DNA of 43,921 bases from Bacteroidota bacterium (lineage in GTDB: Bacteria; Bacteroidota; Bacteroidia; Bacteroidales; VadinHA17): the NCBI GenBank assembly GCA_030618105.1, contig JAUXED010000007.1, positions 1 to 43,921 of the forward strand. Direction: 5' to 3'. The position numbers were made by a program, and so were the translations under genes. The notes beneath the pieces are model-generated. The model saw only the letters and a program-made list of their open reading frames with translations, made no database searches and was not told where the DNA came from. Positions 1 through 8,183 of this stretch are shown piece by piece (the first letter of the stretch is position 1; each line of letters opens with the position of its first letter).

Positions 1-1
1 T

Positions 2-439
2 CTGGTTGAAACATCAACTAACCTCGCTATAATTAAGTCGGAAGGGAATGAGGTTAAAATTCAGTGCCTGATGAGAAGTTCGGTGGATACTGCAAAGGAA
101 GATCTGAAAAATATGTTCATAAGCGTGTTCGAACCGGCTGGAATTGATATTGAATTTGACGGTGAATACCAAGGCTGGAAACCGAATATGGATTCAGATA
201 TCCTGAAAATAATGCAGGATGTATATAATAAAAAATTTGGCAAAATACCTGAAATAAAGGGTATTCACGCCGGTCTGGAATGTGGAATACTTGGCGGAGT
301 CTATCCAAACCTGGATATGATCTCTTTCGGTCCAACTATCCGGTTCCCGCACTCTCCTGATGAAAAAGTAAATATTGAAACAGTTGCAAAATTCTGGGAA
401 TTCCTCCTAGAGACTTTAAAGGCAGTTCCTGAGAAATAG
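2..439 (+). CDS. pepD: Aminoacyl-histidine dipeptidase, PepD/M20C family (3' part)
   Basis: The reading frame is open from the window edge to the TAG at 437-439, so only about the last 145 residues are present; family members are usually near 480-490 aa. The visible part begins LVETSTNLAII, typical of the re-entry from the lid domain into the catalytic domain. It contains HAGLECGILGG, where the His belongs to the M20 di-metal site, followed by SFGPTIRFPHSPDEKVNI, the conserved C-terminal signature. The family hydrolyses Xaa-His and other dipeptides in the cytoplasm using zinc. The in-frame ATG at 71 is internal and not the real start. The assignment is firm for M20C; exact substrate is inferred from the family. 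Confidence 0.9.
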   Translation: MVETSTNLAIIKSEGNEVKIQCLMRSSVDTAKEDLKNMFISVFEPAGIDIEFDGEYQGWKPNMDSDILKIMQDVYNKKFGKIPEIKGIHAGLECGILGGVYPNLDMISFGPTIRFPHSPDEKVNIETVAKFWEFLLETLKAVPEK

Positions 440-455
440 GATATTGTGTATGCTT

Positions 456-565
456 ACCCCCTCTTAATCTCCCCCAAGGGGGAGACATCATTGTTTTATG
501 CCTTATTGTAATTACCGGAATATGAACCAGTTGTCCCCCTCTGGAAGGGGATTCAGGGGGAGGAG
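456..565. repeat. C/G-rich imperfect inverted repeat element
   Basis: Two related arms face each other: one at about 458-489 (CTCTTAATCTCCCCCAAGGG and following) and one at about 530-564 (CCCCCTCTGGAAGGGGATTC and following). The reverse complement of the second arm matches the first at the pattern CCCCCTnAATCnCC...GGGGGAC. About 40 bp of AT-rich sequence lies between. It sits just after the pepD stop. It looks like a small non-autonomous intergenic repeat and could also act as a terminator for pepD, but no clear T-tract follows. Confidence 0.55.
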
Positions 566-670
566 AAAAAAATGGCTACAGTTAGGAGTTGTATTGCTTC
601 TCTGCCTTCCCAACTTGATGTCGCCAAATGCGATTTCAAGTTATCGAACTCATGTTAGTTTACAATAAGC
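566..670. other. Non-coding spacer, no convincing gene
   Basis: The stretch between the inverted repeat and the tandem array contains only a 28-codon frame (ATG 572 to TAG 656-658). An AGGAG-like sequence precedes that ATG, but it is part of the repeat arm. I see no recognisable protein motif and treat the stretch as non-coding. Confidence 0.4.
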
Positions 671-1016
671 GGTCAGACCGGTGGGAAAAGGATATAGCTT
701 ATATGAAATTCCAGAGATAAGTAGAAACAGAATGCTGAAGTAATTAACAACCGGTCAGACCGGTGGGAAAAGGATATAGCTTATTTGAAATTCCGGAGAT
801 AAGTAGAAGCAAAATGCTGAAGTAATTAACAACCGGTCAGACCGGTGGGAAAAGGGATATAGCTTATATGAAATTCCGGAGATAAGTAGAAGCAGAATGC
901 TGAAATATATACAATCGGTCAGACCGGTGGGAAAGAGGATATATCTTATATGAAATTCCGGAGATAAGTAGAATCAGAATGCCGAAGTAATTAACAACCG
1001 GTCAGACCGGTGAAAA
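671..1016. repeat. 82-bp tandem repeat array with a palindrome in each unit
   Basis: GGTCAGACCGG recurs at 671, 753, 835, 917 and 1000, giving periods of 82, 82, 82 and 83 bp; four full units and a partial fifth are present. The full units differ at only a few positions. Each begins with the hyphenated palindrome ACCGGTC-A-GACCGGT or a near copy (7-bp arms, one central base), followed by a conserved GGGAAAAGGATATAGCTTAT. The unit length is not a multiple of three and all frames carry stops, so it is not a coding repeat. The whole unit is repeated, so it is not a CRISPR array. The palindromes have the size of a dimeric regulator operator. Confidence 0.9.
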
Positions 1017-1092
1017 AGCAGCTTATTAGAAAAACTGACAAATGAATATATTTTTTTCGGTTCAATAGAACTTCGGGAAAATATAAATAATA

Positions 1093-1108
1093 ACGTTATT
1101 AATAACGT
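1093..1108. repeat. 16-bp perfect palindrome ACGTTATTAATAACGT (copy 1)
   Basis: ACGTTATTAATAACGT is its own reverse complement. The same 16-mer recurs at 9501-9516, and a one-mismatch copy lies at 9525-9540. Here it lies in non-coding sequence between the tandem array and the Fic gene. No T-tract adjoins it, so a terminator role is unlikely at this copy. Confidence 0.7.
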
Positions 1109-1227
1109 AATTAAATTTCAAACTATAGTATGTTGAAAACCGGAAAAGAGGCAGAAGTAAGAAGAAGTATTAAGTAGGTTCAAAAGTTAAGATGAATCAG
1201 AAATGATTAGAAAGGGAAAGATTTTGA

Positions 1228-1385
1228 TCCATAATAATGCTTTGCCCGCCGTAACGCAGTGAAGGGGGGAAGCAATCTACCAGGAACAACCGGAATGCCA
1301 AAGAAATTAACTGTCATGAACTTTACGGAAAGCCTGGAGAGATTACTTCTCCGCCTATATCGGCGGATCGCAAAATCAGTATATT
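1228..1385. repeat. Dispersed intergenic repeat with AAGCAATCT / GAGATTACTT ends
   Basis: The segment has GCCCGCCGTAACGCAGTGAA and GGGGGGAAGCAATCT on one side and GAGAGATTACTTCTCCGCC then GGCGGATCGCAA on the other. Read on the minus strand this resembles the 'TTGCGA...GAAGCAATCTC' intergenic repeats widespread in Bacteroidota. An 83-codon minus-strand frame crosses it (1207-1458), but its translation is the basic, low-information type such repeats give. I call it a repeat, not a gene. Confidence 0.45.
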
Positions 1386-1627
1386 TGTTATGCTTAATAG
1401 GTATGTGTAAATTTTGATCTGGTACTATAATCGTAATATCAGGTGTTATTGGAAACAAAAACCGGAGAATAGAAATACCGGAGGTGTGATGCAGTGATGA
1501 TGTTGTAGGAAGTCATTAAGGGAAAAAATTCCCGAACTTAAAAATCCAATCTTAAATGGAAAATATTTTCTGTTTTCATGCTCTAATTAGAATATTTTTT
1601 CTATTTTTATGTCATATGTTATAAATA
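1386..1627. other. AT-rich leader of the Fic gene
   Basis: No gene is visible between the repeat element and the Fic start. The last 70 bases are very AT-rich and include TATTTTTA at about 1601-1608, one base from the Bacteroidota -7 consensus TAnnTTTG. This is the likely promoter region, but the match is imperfect. Confidence 0.3.
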
Positions 1628-3124
1628 ATGGAAAATAATTTGCCAATTCACTTACAAGAGGTGATCTATGGTTCCTCCGATTCAGCTATTTCTAAACAAA
1701 TATCAAAACTGGAAAAAGAGAGAAAGATAAGGAAAATAGCACCCAGACTTTATTCCTCCAATTTAATTGATTCCCCGGAGGAAATAGTAAATAGAAACTT
1801 GTTTTCCATTTTGGGAAACTTGTATCCAAAGGCTGTACTGAGTCATCGCTCTGCTTTGGAATTTAAGCCCACTTCTACAAGACAGTTATTCCTCACTTAC
1901 AAATATACCCGCAAGGCAAAACTGCCTGGTGTAGTTATCCGATTTCTGGAAGGGAATGGTCCGATAGAAGGCGACATCCCATTCTCTGGTGAACTATATG
2001 TTTCACAACGGGAGAGGGCTTTTCTGGAAAATCTTCAAACATCGAGAAAGCTTGGTCCCGATTCAAAAACTTTAACCTTCCCGGAAATTGAAGATAGGTT
2101 AGAAATGATTATCAGAGTAAACGGAGAAGAGGAATTGAATAAGGTAAGAGATCAAGCCAGGTCGGTGTCTGAAGAATTAGGATTGCAAAAGGAGTTTTTA
2201 AAACTTAATAAAATAATAAGCGCGCTTCTCTCAACTCATCCCTCCAAAATATTAAAATCACCGGTTGCATCCGCGAGAGCTTTTGGAGTTCCATACGATC
2301 CGGCTAGATTAGAGCTATTTGAAATCCTGTTTCGGGAACTCAATCAACAAGAATTTAAATATATAAAGGATAAGAATATCAGTATAAAAGCATTTAGGAA
2401 TTTTGCGTTTTTTGAAAGCTATTTCTCAAATTATATTGAAGGAACAATATTCAGTGTTGAAGATGCTAAACAAATTATTGAAACTCAAAAACCTCTGCCG
2501 GCAAGAAATGAAGATTCTCATGATGTTTTAGGAACATACCAAATTGTTTCTAATCTTACAGAGATGTGCATTGTCCCACAATCAACCGGCGACATGCTCA
2601 ATATATTAAAATACAGGCACCAGGTTTTATTAGCTGCCAGAACAGACAAAAAACCAGGGCATCTTAAGGATAAGAACAACTTAGCAGGTAATACTGCTTT
2701 TGTTGATATGAGTTTGGTTAAAGGAACGATTATTAAAAGTTTTGATTATTACCAGGCTATAAAACATCCTTTCGCCAGAGCAGCTTATGTGATGTTTGTT
2801 GTGGCTGAAATACATCCATTTTTAGATGGAAACGGACGAGTAGCAAGAGTAATGATGAATGCGGAATTGGTAAATGCAAATCAAACAAAAATAATTATTC
2901 CCACAGTATACAGGGATGATTATTTAGGAGCTTTGAGGAAACTTACCCGGCAAAAGGACCCAAACCCATACATTCGAATGCTTTCTCGCGCCCAGGAATT
3001 TAGTTCGACTATTGTAGCTGAAGAAATGGATGATATGCAAAAATTATTAGAAGATAGTAATGCATTTTTAGAGCATACAGAAGGAAAACTAAAGATAAAA
3101 ACTTCAGCCAACAAATTTTTGTAA
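1628..3124 (+). CDS. Fic-domain protein with N-terminal winged-helix-like region
   Basis: The 498-aa protein carries the Fic core motif HPFLDGNGRVAR at about residues 396-407. The His is the catalytic base, and the GNGR segment binds the nucleotide phosphates. A match to the inhibitory-helix motif (S/T)xxxE(G/N) is seen as SNYIEG at about 267-272, so the protein looks self-inhibited and belongs to the class with the inhibitory helix N-terminal to the Fic core. Residues 1-60 (SAISKQISKLEKERKIRKI then PRLYS) resemble the winged helix of AbiEi-type antitoxin/regulator proteins, so a DNA-binding or self-regulatory role is possible. Fic enzymes usually transfer AMP to protein Ser/Thr/Tyr hydroxyls; the target here is unknown. 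The gene stands alone, with no partner toxin or antitoxin frame beside it. Its long upstream region with palindromic repeats could be its control region. The Fic assignment is firm; the N-terminal assignment is from pattern only. Confidence 0.9.
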   Translation: MENNLPIHLQEVIYGSSDSAISKQISKLEKERKIRKIAPRLYSSNLIDSPEEIVNRNLFSILGNLYPKAVLSHRSALEFKPTSTRQLFLTYKYTRKAKLPGVVIRFLEGNGPIEGDIPFSGELYVSQRERAFLENLQTSRKLGPDSKTLTFPEIEDRLEMIIRVNGEEELNKVRDQARSVSEELGLQKEFLKLNKIISALLSTHPSKILKSPVASARAFGVPYDPARLELFEILFRELNQQEFKYIKDKNISIKAFRNFAFFESYFSNYIEGTIFSVEDAKQIIETQKPLPARNEDSHDVLGTYQIVSNLTEMCIVPQSTGDMLNILKYRHQVLLAARTDKKPGHLKDKNNLAGNTAFVDMSLVKGTIIKSFDYYQAIKHPFARAAYVMFVVAEIHPFLDGNGRVARVMMNAELVNANQTKIIIPTVYRDDYLGALRKLTRQKDPNPYIRMLSRAQEFSSTIVAEEMDDMQKLLEDSNAFLEHTEGKLKIKTSANKFL

Positions 3125-3226
3125 GCCGCCATCTTCACCAGGTGGTTCCAAGCCTCCACCTGCCTGCCTTAATTAAGAAATTAAGTTCGCAATGATCCGG
3201 CACATAGCAGCTTTCAACTTTCTTTG

Positions 3227-3252
3227 TCCACCGTAGCTTTAGCGAAGGTGGA
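3227..3252. terminator. Hairpin TCCACC...GGTGGA between convergent genes (copy 1)
   Basis: TCCACCGTAG, then CTTTAG, then CGAAGGTGGA forms a short stem (TCCACC/GGTGGA). It lies between the rightward Fic gene and the leftward membrane-protein gene, where a bidirectional terminator would be expected. A sister copy at 40094-40119 is also between convergent genes. It belongs to an intergenic repeat family common in Bacteroidota, so termination is an inference from position. Confidence 0.45.
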
Positions 3253-3276
3253 TTAACTTTTAACTTTATAACTCTT

Positions 3277-4143
3277 TCATTCTTTATTATACAGATAATA
3301 CTCAAGCTGACTGCCATATATCCATATCTTAAACCAAATCCTGCTCCAGATAAATACCTGCTGAATGAGGAACATGATGAAGATCGTAAATCCTGTAGTC
3401 ATTCCAACGACGCCTGAAAGGAATTTGAATACAAATATCAGCAAAACGAGATTTGCCAGTAAAAGCAAATACAGTGGATAGGTTGAAAAGAACTTCCGGG
3501 ATACGAATTTTACGGAAGCCCATATCTTTTTCAAAACTTTAGTGGAATCTTCTGTAATAATCATAAACCTGGTGTAATGTGCTACAATAAGCAGGTAGAT
3601 AAATATAATAATATACAGACCGCCTCCTGTAATTGCAGCATAAAAAAGCGCCTTTTCCGATTCGGCATTTTTTCCAAGGGTTACAATTATCAGTGATAAT
3701 GGCAGGTAGATGATCAGGATTACCAATGCATGAATAATAATGAAATATAATGTTAGTCGCAGGAACCTGAAGAAGAACTTACTGCCGTTCGCGAAGAATT
3801 CTTTTCTTTCAAAAACAGCCCCGTTATCTAAAGTTTTCAGGATTCCTCCTGCCATAAAAATGCTTACAAGAAGATACAGGATTGCCAGCCAGATACCTTC
3901 TTTGAATAACAGGCTGATTGAGCCTTTTGCACTGTCCATAAATTCCTGCATTGCAGTATAATTAAAACCCTCCAGTAGCTTGTTAACCTGCAGACTTCCA
4001 TGAGCTGCATTGGTTATTACACCATAAAAAGGTATAGCCAGTGCAAGTGCGAAAAGTAGATTTATAATATATATCATGGTGGTCATCTTCAACGAACGGG
4101 ATGCCAGTCGTAATCCGGATAGATAATCTTGTATAATTGTCAT
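3277..4143 (-). CDS. Integral membrane protein of unknown function, about six TM segments
   Basis: The 288-aa protein is largely hydrophobic. Likely membrane helices are at about 23-45 (MIYIINLLFALALAIPFYGV), 80-105, 130-160, 170-195, 215-240 and 245-275. The soluble parts are short, and I see no catalytic motif. It starts with ATG 14 bp after the stop of the M1 peptidase gene and is therefore probably the last gene of the acyl-CoA synthetase-peptidase operon. The fold is reminiscent of small bacterial membrane families of unknown function found next to peptidases, but I do not recognise it and give no function. Confidence 0.8.
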   Translation of the reverse strand: MTIIQDYLSGLRLASRSLKMTTMIYIINLLFALALAIPFYGVITNAAHGSLQVNKLLEGFNYTAMQEFMDSAKGSISLLFKEGIWLAILYLLVSIFMAGGILKTLDNGAVFERKEFFANGSKFFFRFLRLTLYFIIIHALVILIIYLPLSLIIVTLGKNAESEKALFYAAITGGGLYIIIFIYLLIVAHYTRFMIITEDSTKVLKKIWASVKFVSRKFFSTYPLYLLLLANLVLLIFVFKFLSGVVGMTTGFTIFIMFLIQQVFIWSRIWFKIWIYGSQLEYYLYNKE

Positions 4144-4157
4144 GGTTCTGATTTGTA

Positions 4158-6161
4158 TTAGATGAAAATTGCGAAATTCTGAAACAGGTTTTGCATAAAG
4201 AAGAGGAATTTGATCAAGTATTTTTTGAAAACAGTTTTTTGAGGTTTAATAGCCCGGCTGTTATTCTGCAAATTGATATCTAGCATTATTTTATTCTCCG
4301 GGTCGATTATTGCACGGATAATTTTTTCAGGCTTTTCATATGAAAATTCTTTGGTTCTGCTTTTTCCGTCCCAGGTTTCAGTGATCTCTTCGCCATCTTC
4401 AAAATGGATCAGCACTTCCTGGGGCATTACCACCTCGCCAAGCCGGTGTATTACCACGGACGATTTATATATTATATTTTCATACTCGGTTTTCTTGTAT
4501 ATCAGTTTATTACCCCCGGTATCATCAATACCTTTTGGTGGAGTTAATTCCTTGTTCCTTATCCTGAGAAGCTTATAGTCACATACTTCCGATCCATACA
4601 AAGTCTGGTCAAAGAACCAGTTCATATTTTCCCCAAACCTGGTTCCATGGTTTTTTGTTACAACCTCATTCACCACATTGATAAAATCTCTTCCGGAAGG
4701 ATGTTTGAATTTCCACTTTTCAAAATATGTCTTCCATATTTCTTCGTTAGTTTTTTCTCCCACGAGACGTTCCAGGGTTGTGAACATAGTGGCAGGTTTA
4801 TTATACGACATTGAACCATAACCACCATGCTCGAATTTCCATGACGGACGGGTACTCTCAGCAATTTTCGGGTAAGCTAAACGGGTATATGATAATCTAT
4901 GATTTTCCTTATCACCGAAATGGAATTTCTTAAACCCGACAAATGATGTACCCTCACCATATACGTGATCCATTATGCGCGATTCGAAATATGTATTCAT
5001 TCCCTCGTCCATCCATGCTTCTTCAAATTCGTTAGTGGCAAGGATCCCCATAAAATAGTTATGACCGAATTCATGGATGGTTACCATTTCAGTGACCCTG
5101 AGTTCATCCGGCAGACCCCAGAGCGAACCGGCTGTAATAAAAGTCGGATATTCCATCCCCGATGAGCCCAACCCCCTGAAAGGAGGGTCGACAACTGAGA
5201 TGGTGGAATAGGGATAGGGTCCTAAATGTTCGTCAAAATATTCCAATGCAGCTTTTACTGACTCAGTATGCCGTAAAGCAAGTTGTTCATGTTCGGGTTG
5301 CAGGTAAATCTTTATATCTACATCTTTCCATTTATCTTCCACAACAATGAACCGGGGTGAGGCAGTCCAGGCAAAGTCAACTACATCCTCAGCCAGGTAA
5401 GTTACCTGCTTCAGTCCGTCTTCAACCGTTTTTTCACTTATCCGTTTCCCGGTAGCACCTACAACAAATTCCTCAGGCAGAGTTATTTCTACACGGTATA
5501 CCCCGAAGTTGGCATAGAATTCAGAATGGGCATGATACTGGTGGCAATTCCATTGTCCTTTTTCAGCATAACGCATTCCGGCCGGTTCATATACACCGAT
5601 CTTAGGGAACCATTGAGCGACTAAAAAATAATTGTCGCTGAAACCGGTACGTGCAAAGATCTTGGGTAACTTTGATCTGAACTCAATATTCAGTGTCAGG
5701 CTTTCGCCTGGCAGAACCGGATTTTCAAGTTTTACTGCAGCTACCGATTGGTCATCTTCATTATCATCATCGGGCTGAACAAATTGTATTGAATTAGTAA
5801 GGTCATTTCCTTCCGGGGTCATAATCGAAAGAATGTCAACCCAGCCCCACATTTTGGGATCTTTGGTATCAACGCCTTTTCCCCTTAACCGTCCGTCTGA
5901 CTCTTTCCAGAAAGTTGACCTGTTATTCTTAAATGCATTCAGGTACATATGAAAACGCAATTCCCTGATAGTGTCCCGCGAGGGATTTTTCCATTCGAAT
6001 GTTATAGTGCCGTCAACGATTTTTTCTACAGGATCAAGTTTTACCTTCATGTTATAATTGGCGATCCTGGAACTGAGAGCCTGACTATTGCCCGAGAATG
6101 ATACGGACCATATTAGCAGGCATGTGAAGAGAGCAGTGGTAATTATTTTTTTGCAATTCAT
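4158..6161 (-). CDS. Secreted M1-family zinc metallopeptidase
   Basis: The 667-aa protein opens with a signal peptide (basic MNCKK, hydrophobic core, likely cleavage after NSQA near 28). An M1 N-terminal beta domain follows. The zinc site is HEFGH at 363-367 with the third ligand in EAWMDEGMNTYFE, 18 residues after the second His, which fits HEXXHX18E. The M1 substrate-recognition element appears as GSSGMEYPTF in place of the usual GxMEN. The protein should act as an aminopeptidase outside the inner membrane. The last 25 or so residues (KKYLIKFLFFMQNLFQNF) are unusually hydrophobic and aromatic for the family and could anchor the protein. Only 7 bp separate it from the upstream acyl-CoA synthetase gene. 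Family assignment is firm; substrate is unknown. Confidence 0.93.
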   Translation of the reverse strand: MNCKKIITTALFTCLLIWSVSFSGNSQALSSRIANYNMKVKLDPVEKIVDGTITFEWKNPSRDTIRELRFHMYLNAFKNNRSTFWKESDGRLRGKGVDTKDPKMWGWVDILSIMTPEGNDLTNSIQFVQPDDDNEDDQSVAAVKLENPVLPGESLTLNIEFRSKLPKIFARTGFSDNYFLVAQWFPKIGVYEPAGMRYAEKGQWNCHQYHAHSEFYANFGVYRVEITLPEEFVVGATGKRISEKTVEDGLKQVTYLAEDVVDFAWTASPRFIVVEDKWKDVDIKIYLQPEHEQLALRHTESVKAALEYFDEHLGPYPYSTISVVDPPFRGLGSSGMEYPTFITAGSLWGLPDELRVTEMVTIHEFGHNYFMGILATNEFEEAWMDEGMNTYFESRIMDHVYGEGTSFVGFKKFHFGDKENHRLSYTRLAYPKIAESTRPSWKFEHGGYGSMSYNKPATMFTTLERLVGEKTNEEIWKTYFEKWKFKHPSGRDFINVVNEVVTKNHGTRFGENMNWFFDQTLYGSEVCDYKLLRIRNKELTPPKGIDDTGGNKLIYKKTEYENIIYKSSVVIHRLGEVVMPQEVLIHFEDGEEITETWDGKSRTKEFSYEKPEKIIRAIIDPENKIMLDINLQNNSRAIKPQKTVFKKYLIKFLFFMQNLFQNFAIFI

Positions 6162-6168
6162 GGTGCAG

Positions 6169-8070
6169 TTATTTTTTTATCAAAGATACTTTATTCTTTT
6201 CGTTTGTTACATTTTTAGCTTCAGGAGTATATAGAAATTCGATCAGGTCTTTGTATTGTTCCACGATCTTGCCTCGTACAATTTTCATGGTGGAGTTCAG
6301 CAGGTGGTTTTCCTGCGTAAATGCCTGGTCCGGGATCCCTATTGCACCGGGCAGCCAACGCTGGGGGAACATATCTTCATATTTCCCTCCCCTCCGGTAG
6401 GCGTTTATTTCAGATTCAATTAATTTAAGAGCAGCATTCTTTCCTTCCTTTGATGTTATATCCTGGTTGTCCTCTTTCAGTTTACGATTTATTGCCTCTT
6501 TGTCCGGAACGATCAATACTACGGTATATGGGTTCTGGTTATTATAGAGCATACATTGGTCAATATATGGCGATTGTTCAGTAAATGCTTCCTCTATTCC
6601 TTCAGGACTGTATTTTTCACCGTCATTAGATATCAGCAAACTCTTGAAACGACCAAGGATGTAAAGAAAACCATCCTGATCCATATAACCCATATCGCCG
6701 GTATACAGCCAGCCATCTTTCAAAGTTGATTTTGTTGCTTCTTCATTTTTCCAGTATCCAACCATCACATTATCACCTTTAACAATTATCTCACCTTTCT
6801 TACCAACAGGAAGTTCATTTCCGTCTTCGTCACATATCTTCAGTTCAAGATTTTGCACCAGGAATCCTGATGAACCCAGTTTATGACGTTTCAGGGCATT
6901 TGAACTAATAATAGGTGCAGCTTCCGATAGTCCGTATCCTTGGAACATCGGCATACCAATAGCGTAGAAAAACCTCTGTAGTTCAATATCCAAAAGGGCG
7001 CCACCACCAATAAAGAAATCGATCTTTCCGCCAAATCCTTCACGTATTTTTGAAAATAGTATCTTGTCGTATAAAAAAAGGAGTGGTTTTTTAAGTTTCT
7101 GGAGTCCTTTCCCTCTATTAATGCCTTCTTTATTATATGAATAGGCAATTTTCAGGGCATGATTAAATAGTTTTTCAATAACCGGTCCTTTGGCACTGAT
7201 ATTCTTTTCAATATTTTTCCTGAAGTTCTTTGCCAGTGCCGGAACACTCATAAGAAGGCTGGGTTTGATCTCCTTAATATTTCCCGGTATGTTTTTTCGT
7301 GTTTCAAATCCTGTTTTTCCAACCTTAACAGATGCAACGCTTGCTCCTTTTCCCATAAAACTGTATAATCCTGCCGTGTGTGCAAAAGAATGATCCCATG
7401 GTAGTATAAGTAATGTACAATATTCGGGCGGGATATCCATTAGGGTATATGCTTGTTCAACATTTACAACATAATTTTTATGCGATAGTATTATCCCTTT
7501 CGGGTCGGCAGTGGTTCCGGAAGTATAACAAATATTGGCATAATCATCAGGAATTAACGATTGCCATCTTCTATCAAACTCATCGCTTTTCGCTGCAAGA
7601 TATTCCTCTCCTTTCATTTTAATGTAAGAGTAAAAGATATTTTTTTCTTCAGGTTTTCCCCCATTATCTAACATAATGACTTTCTCAAGGTCTTTCAGTT
7701 CATGCTTAATAGTTCTTAATTTTGGTGCCTGGTTACCGGAAGTAATAACCATTTTAGATCCGGAATGTTCCAGCCTGAATTTAATTTCAGATGGTTCTGC
7801 AAGCATAACAGACATAGGAACATTGACTGCTCCTGCATATAGTATTCCCAGTTCGCATATCAGCCAGTCATTACGACCTTCAGAGATCAATCCGATTCTG
7901 TCTCCCTTATTAATACCGATTGAAATTAGTCCGGCTCCGAATTTTCTGGCTTCATGCCTGATCTCTGCATATGTAGCGCCTTCGTATTTATCACCTTTTT
8001 TCTCCCACATAAAAATATTATCAGAAAATTTGTTTACGCTTTCTTCAAAAAACTGTATGATTGTTTTCAT
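6169..8070 (-). CDS. Long-chain fatty acid-CoA ligase / AMP-dependent synthetase
   Basis: The 633-aa adenylate-forming enzyme activates a carboxylic acid with ATP and transfers it to CoA. The P-loop-like motif YTSGTTADPKG lies at about 182-192. Further on are QGYGLSEAAP and YTGDMGYMDQDGFLYILGR, the A5 and A7/A8 motifs of the long-chain acyl-CoA synthetase group. I chose the ATG at 8070 (MKTIIQFFEE), because the longer frame begins with a TTG at 8103 and adds residues not typical of the family N-terminus. It is the first gene of a leftward operon with the M1 peptidase and a membrane protein. It faces a lipoprotein gene divergently across about 110 bp. Long-chain substrate is inferred from overall similarity. 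Confidence 0.9.
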   Translation of the reverse strand: MKTIIQFFEESVNKFSDNIFMWEKKGDKYEGATYAEIRHEARKFGAGLISIGINKGDRIGLISEGRNDWLICELGILYAGAVNVPMSVMLAEPSEIKFRLEHSGSKMVITSGNQAPKLRTIKHELKDLEKVIMLDNGGKPEEKNIFYSYIKMKGEEYLAAKSDEFDRRWQSLIPDDYANICYTSGTTADPKGIILSHKNYVVNVEQAYTLMDIPPEYCTLLILPWDHSFAHTAGLYSFMGKGASVASVKVGKTGFETRKNIPGNIKEIKPSLLMSVPALAKNFRKNIEKNISAKGPVIEKLFNHALKIAYSYNKEGINRGKGLQKLKKPLLFLYDKILFSKIREGFGGKIDFFIGGGALLDIELQRFFYAIGMPMFQGYGLSEAAPIISSNALKRHKLGSSGFLVQNLELKICDEDGNELPVGKKGEIIVKGDNVMVGYWKNEEATKSTLKDGWLYTGDMGYMDQDGFLYILGRFKSLLISNDGEKYSPEGIEEAFTEQSPYIDQCMLYNNQNPYTVVLIVPDKEAINRKLKEDNQDITSKEGKNAALKLIESEINAYRRGGKYEDMFPQRWLPGAIGIPDQAFTQENHLLNSTMKIVRGKIVEQYKDLIEFLYTPEAKNVTNEKNKVSLIKK

Positions 8071-8142
8071 TTGTTTTGTAATTAGTATTTGTGCAAGATA
8101 CAAAAAACCCTTATTTTGTTAGGTAAATGAGTATCAATTAGT

Positions 8143-8150
8143 TATTTTTG
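8143..8150 (+). promoter_or_regulatory. Bacteroidota-type -7 promoter element TATTTTTG
   Basis: TATTTTTG matches TAnnTTTG and lies about 33 bp before the lipoprotein ATG at 8184. An upstream TTTTG at about 8115-8119 could be the -33 element, but its spacing is longer than usual. The site overlaps the TTG codon that would otherwise start a longer frame, which supports the downstream ATG. Confidence 0.45.
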
Positions 8151-8183
8151 TCTTCAGTTAATACCCATAAAAGAAGGAATGAC

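Noticed and set aside
572-658. 28-codon frame with AGGAG upstream
   Set aside because: The apparent ribosome binding site is part of the G-rich repeat arm, and the peptide has no recognisable features.
671-1016. Possible CRISPR array
   Set aside because: The whole 82-bp unit is repeated, with no unique spacers and no cas genes nearby.
1207-1458. 83-codon minus-strand frame
   Set aside because: It crosses a dispersed intergenic repeat, and its basic, Arg-rich translation has no family features or ribosome binding site.
1628-3124. Fic protein as half of a toxin-antitoxin pair
   Set aside because: No small frame with antitoxin features overlaps or abuts the gene; the inhibitory motif is within the protein itself.
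8148-8183. Longer N-terminus of the SPOR lipoprotein from a TTG
   Set aside because: The TTG overlaps the promoter element, and the ATG at 8184 gives a proper lipoprotein signal peptide and ribosome binding site.
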